From NCBI GenBank assembly GCA_017998475.1, contig JAGODA010000107.1:1-9457 (forward strand): 9,457 nt of DNA. The letters run 5' to 3'. Below are positions 7,578 through 9,457 of this stretch, in pieces; the stretch's first letter is position 1; each line of letters opens with the position of its first letter. The translations under genes were made by a program, and so were the position numbers. Origin of the DNA: Spirochaetota bacterium (GTDB lineage: Bacteria; Spirochaetota; UBA4802; UBA5368). The notes under the pieces were generated by a model. It had not been told where the DNA came from and ran no database searches. It saw nothing but the letters and a program-made list of their open reading frames with translations.

Positions 7578-7584
7578 TGCATGC

Positions 7585-9252
7585 TTGAACGTTAAAGACA
7601 GGATCGCCGAGGTGGTCGAATCCGCGCTGCGTCAGGCCGTGGCCGATGGGGCCCTGGGCTCGGCGGATCTCCCCATGCCGAAAATTGAATATCCCCGGGA
7701 GGAAAAACACGGTGACTACGCTACTCCCGTCGCCATGGAGTCCGCCCGCATACTTAAAAAGTCGCCGCTCGAAATAGGGTCCGTGCTCAAGTCGTACATC
7801 GAGCGAAGCGAGCTGGCCGGTGCCGTCGAGGTGGTAAAGCCGGGATTTATCAATATATTTCTCGATCATGATTTCCTTTTCAGACGGATGGAAGATATAC
7901 TCGGCGAGGGTGACGGCTACGGAAGACAGGTGAAGAAACGGCCGCGGCTCATCAATATCGAGTTCGTATCGGCGAATCCGACGGGACCGCTCAATATCGT
8001 ATCGGCGCGCGCCGCCGCCGTCGGGGACACCATCGCCAACCTGCTCGAGGCCTGCGGCGACAGTGTGGAGCGGGAATTTTACGTCAACGACCACGGCAAC
8101 CAGGTCCTTCTGCTGGGGCGTTCGGTGCTGTGCCGGTATCGCGAGCTCGAAGGGCTGAGCGTGGAGTTTCCCGAAGAGGGTTATCACGGTGAGTACGTCC
8201 GGGACATCGCGGCGTATATCCGTGACAACTTCGCGAATGATGTCAGCGCGGCCGCTGACGAGGAGACGCTCGTGGATTTTATGGCCCGCAAGGCGGTGGA
8301 GCACAACGTGAGCGGGCAGAAACGGGACCTCGAGCGCTTCAATGTCTCTTTCAAGCGCTGGTTTCTCGAAAGCGGGCTGCACTCGGACGGAAGCGTGGAT
8401 GAAACCTTGCGGGCGCTCGAGGATCTGGGCGTCATTTACGAGGAAGAAGGCAAAAAGGTGTTCCGCTCCACGGATTTCGGGGACGACAAAGACCGTGTCG
8501 TGGTGCGCGACGACGGCAGACCGACATATCTGCTTGCCGATATCGCCTATCACCGCAATAAAAAGGAACGCGGGTACGACATGATAATAGACATCTGGGG
8601 GCCCGACCATCACGGCTATATCGCCCGGCTGGCAGGAGCGATGAAGGCCATGGGATGTCCCGAAAGCGCCTTCCGTGTGCTTATCGCGCAACAGGTCAAT
8701 CTTGTTATGGAAGGCGAGATGGTGAAGATGTCCAAGCGGCTAGGAAAATTCTCGACGATGAGCGAGCTCCTCGACGAGATAGGTGTCGACGTGGCCCGAT
8801 ATTTTTTCACGATGCGGTCGACGGATAGCCATCTCGATTTCGACCTCGCGCTGGCCAAGCGGCAGAGCTCGGAAAACCCGGTCTTCTATCTGCAGTACGC
8901 CCACGCACGGATATGCTCCATATTCAGGGAGGCTGAAAAGCGCGGGTTTGCCTACGATCCGAGTACAAGGGACTCCGCCCGCCTGCGAAACCCCGAGGCG
9001 CTCGTACTCCTCAAGCTGCTCGCGCGTTTTCCGGAGGAAATCGCCGACGCGGCGGCGTCGTTCGAACCGCACCGTATCGCCTCTTTCCTTATGAAGCTCG
9101 CCCAGTCCTATCACAGGTTCTATACGGAGCACCGCGTGCTCGCGGACGATCCGGTCGAGGCGAATTCGAACCTGGCGCTGTGCGACTGTGTGCGAATCGT
9201 GATGAAAAACGGGCTGGGGCTCCTGGGGGTTTCGGCCCCTGAAAAGATGTAG
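7585..9252 (+). CDS. argS: Arginyl-tRNA synthetase with a degenerate HIGH motif
   Basis: The 555-residue class I enzyme charges tRNA-Arg with arginine in the cytoplasm; its length is normal for bacteria. The N-terminal tRNA-recognition domain (about 1-95) has the family's HGDYATPVAMESA (45-57). The Rossmann catalytic domain opens with VSANPTGPL (128-136) but then reads NIVS (137-140) where HVGH/HIGH is expected. Later family marks are intact: FYVNDHGNQ (about 166-174), WGPDHHGY (338-345) and KMSKR (381-385), followed by LGKFSTM. The C-terminal DALR-type anticodon-binding domain begins near FYLQYAHARI (434-443) and ends in the typical GVSAPEKM. The frame is intact and residues around the altered motif are conserved, so the gene does not look decayed. 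It starts at TTG, supported by GAGG seven bases before. Its stop codon lies within the ribosome binding site of the next gene. Confidence 0.96.
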   Translation: MNVKDRIAEVVESALRQAVADGALGSADLPMPKIEYPREEKHGDYATPVAMESARILKKSPLEIGSVLKSYIERSELAGAVEVVKPGFINIFLDHDFLFRRMEDILGEGDGYGRQVKKRPRLINIEFVSANPTGPLNIVSARAAAVGDTIANLLEACGDSVEREFYVNDHGNQVLLLGRSVLCRYRELEGLSVEFPEEGYHGEYVRDIAAYIRDNFANDVSAAADEETLVDFMARKAVEHNVSGQKRDLERFNVSFKRWFLESGLHSDGSVDETLRALEDLGVIYEEEGKKVFRSTDFGDDKDRVVVRDDGRPTYLLADIAYHRNKKERGYDMIIDIWGPDHHGYIARLAGAMKAMGCPESAFRVLIAQQVNLVMEGEMVKMSKRLGKFSTMSELLDEIGVDVARYFFTMRSTDSHLDFDLALAKRQSSENPVFYLQYAHARICSIFREAEKRGFAYDPSTRDSARLRNPEALVLLKLLARFPEEIADAAASFEPHRIASFLMKLAQSYHRFYTEHRVLADDPVEANSNLALCDCVRIVMKNGLGLLGVSAPEKM

Positions 9253-9254
9253 GG
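9251..9254 (+). promoter_or_regulatory. Ribosome binding site of the cinA-like gene, inside the argS stop
   Basis: AGGG begins within the argS TAG stop (9250-9252) and lies seven bases before the GTG start at 9262. This suggests translational coupling of the two genes on one transcript. Confidence 0.55.
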
Positions 9255-9261
9255 TGGTGCG

Positions 9262-9457
9262 GTGAAACGCGTTTCGGTCGTATCAACCGGGAGCGAACTC
9301 GTCCACGGTCGCGTACCGGATACCAACGCGTCGTTCATAAGCGACTGCCTGTTCCCCACGGCATTCACCGTGGTCGCGCACCATGCCGTGGGGGATGTCC
9401 CCGACGACCTCAGACGTATGATCCTCATCGCTCTGAACGAGGCGGACATCGTTATAG
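9262..9457 (+). CDS. cinA: CinA-like protein, N-terminal part (3' truncated)
   Basis: 65 codons are visible before the window ends. The protein starts with the molybdopterin-binding-like (MoaB/MogA fold) signature: VVSTGSELVHGRVPDTN (about 6-22), then a VGD turn (AVGDVPDDLRRM) and NEADIVI near the edge, which in full-length members leads to a TGGLGPT loop just beyond this window. In CinA this domain often has ADP-ribose pyrophosphatase activity, with or without a C-terminal nicotinamide-nucleotide amidase domain, which cannot be seen here. The start is GTG at 9262, preceded by an in-frame stop (9250-9252) and by AGGG with seven-base spacing. It follows argS after 9 bases and probably shares its transcript. 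A stand-alone MoaB-type protein remains possible. Confidence 0.82.
   Translation, partial: MKRVSVVSTGSELVHGRVPDTNASFISDCLFPTAFTVVAHHAVGDVPDDLRRMILIALNEADIVI

Larger units (their letters stand above)
7433..7584. promoter_or_regulatory. Divergent AT-rich spacer between cyclase gene and argS
   Basis: These 152 bases must carry the start signals of both the cyclase gene (-) and argS (+). Bases about 7500-7540 are strikingly AT-rich compared with the flanks. A perfect TTGACA lies at 7524-7529 on the + strand, but no good -10 box follows at 16-18 bases, so a promoter there is not established. TCAAG (7504-7508) and CTTGA (7523-7527) form a 5-bp inverted repeat around this segment. AGGGT occurs twice (7479-7483, 7496-7500). 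None of these is strong enough to name an operator. Confidence 0.35.

Noticed and set aside
7516..8691. 391-codon open frame on the minus strand, opposite argS
   Set aside because: It is fully antisense to a clearly recognisable argS, its translation shows no family motif, and long antisense frames are expected with this codon use.

Overview
This is a chromosomal housekeeping and signalling segment from a Gram-negative bacterium of moderately high GC content. Four things suggest a free-living or environmental member of the Spirochaetota: a SpoIIE-type phosphatase carrying TPRs, a DHH phosphoesterase with an unusual first motif (GHKSADED), a CHASE2 adenylate cyclase and a large AsmA-like envelope protein. 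This placement rests on gene style, not on any search, and is only moderately certain. I see no mobile element, tRNA, rRNA, CRISPR array or other sign of recent transfer.

Layout. Bases 1-1236 (+) hold the 3' part of a PP2C/SpoIIE serine/threonine phosphatase ending in four TPRs; its N-terminus lies upstream of the window. It converges, with a 9-base gap, on a DHH/DHHA1 phosphoesterase (1246-2418, -). A 231-base non-coding gap separates that gene from a 107-residue protein of unknown function (2650-2973, -). A 178-base divergent spacer follows. It holds a good sigma70-type promoter and a small leader hairpin for the AsmA-like gene (3152-5449, +). That gene overlaps, tail to tail by 24 bases, a CHASE2 class III adenylate cyclase (5426-7432, -). 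A second divergent, AT-rich spacer (7433-7584) precedes argS (7585-9252, +), which starts at TTG. The argS stop codon forms part of the ribosome binding site of a cinA-like gene that runs off the right edge (9262 onward).

How the genes fit together. Two signalling outputs are present: a phosphatase of the RsbU/SpoIIE class, which normally acts in partner-switching control of sigma factors, and cAMP synthesis driven by a periplasmic CHASE2 sensor. The DHH enzyme probably degrades short oligonucleotides or cyclic-dinucleotide breakdown products. The AsmA-like protein probably serves outer envelope or lipid homeostasis. argS and cinA appear to form a co-translated pair. The alternating strands mean most of these genes are separate transcription units, and nothing shows that they form one system.

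Most worth a second look: the arginyl-tRNA synthetase reads Asn-Ile-Val-Ser where the family's HIGH motif should be, although KMSKR is intact. Also notable are two G7 tracts 29 bases apart inside the AsmA-like gene, a possible hairpin switch in that gene's leader, and the unexplained 107-residue protein. I did not find a convincing new multi-gene system.
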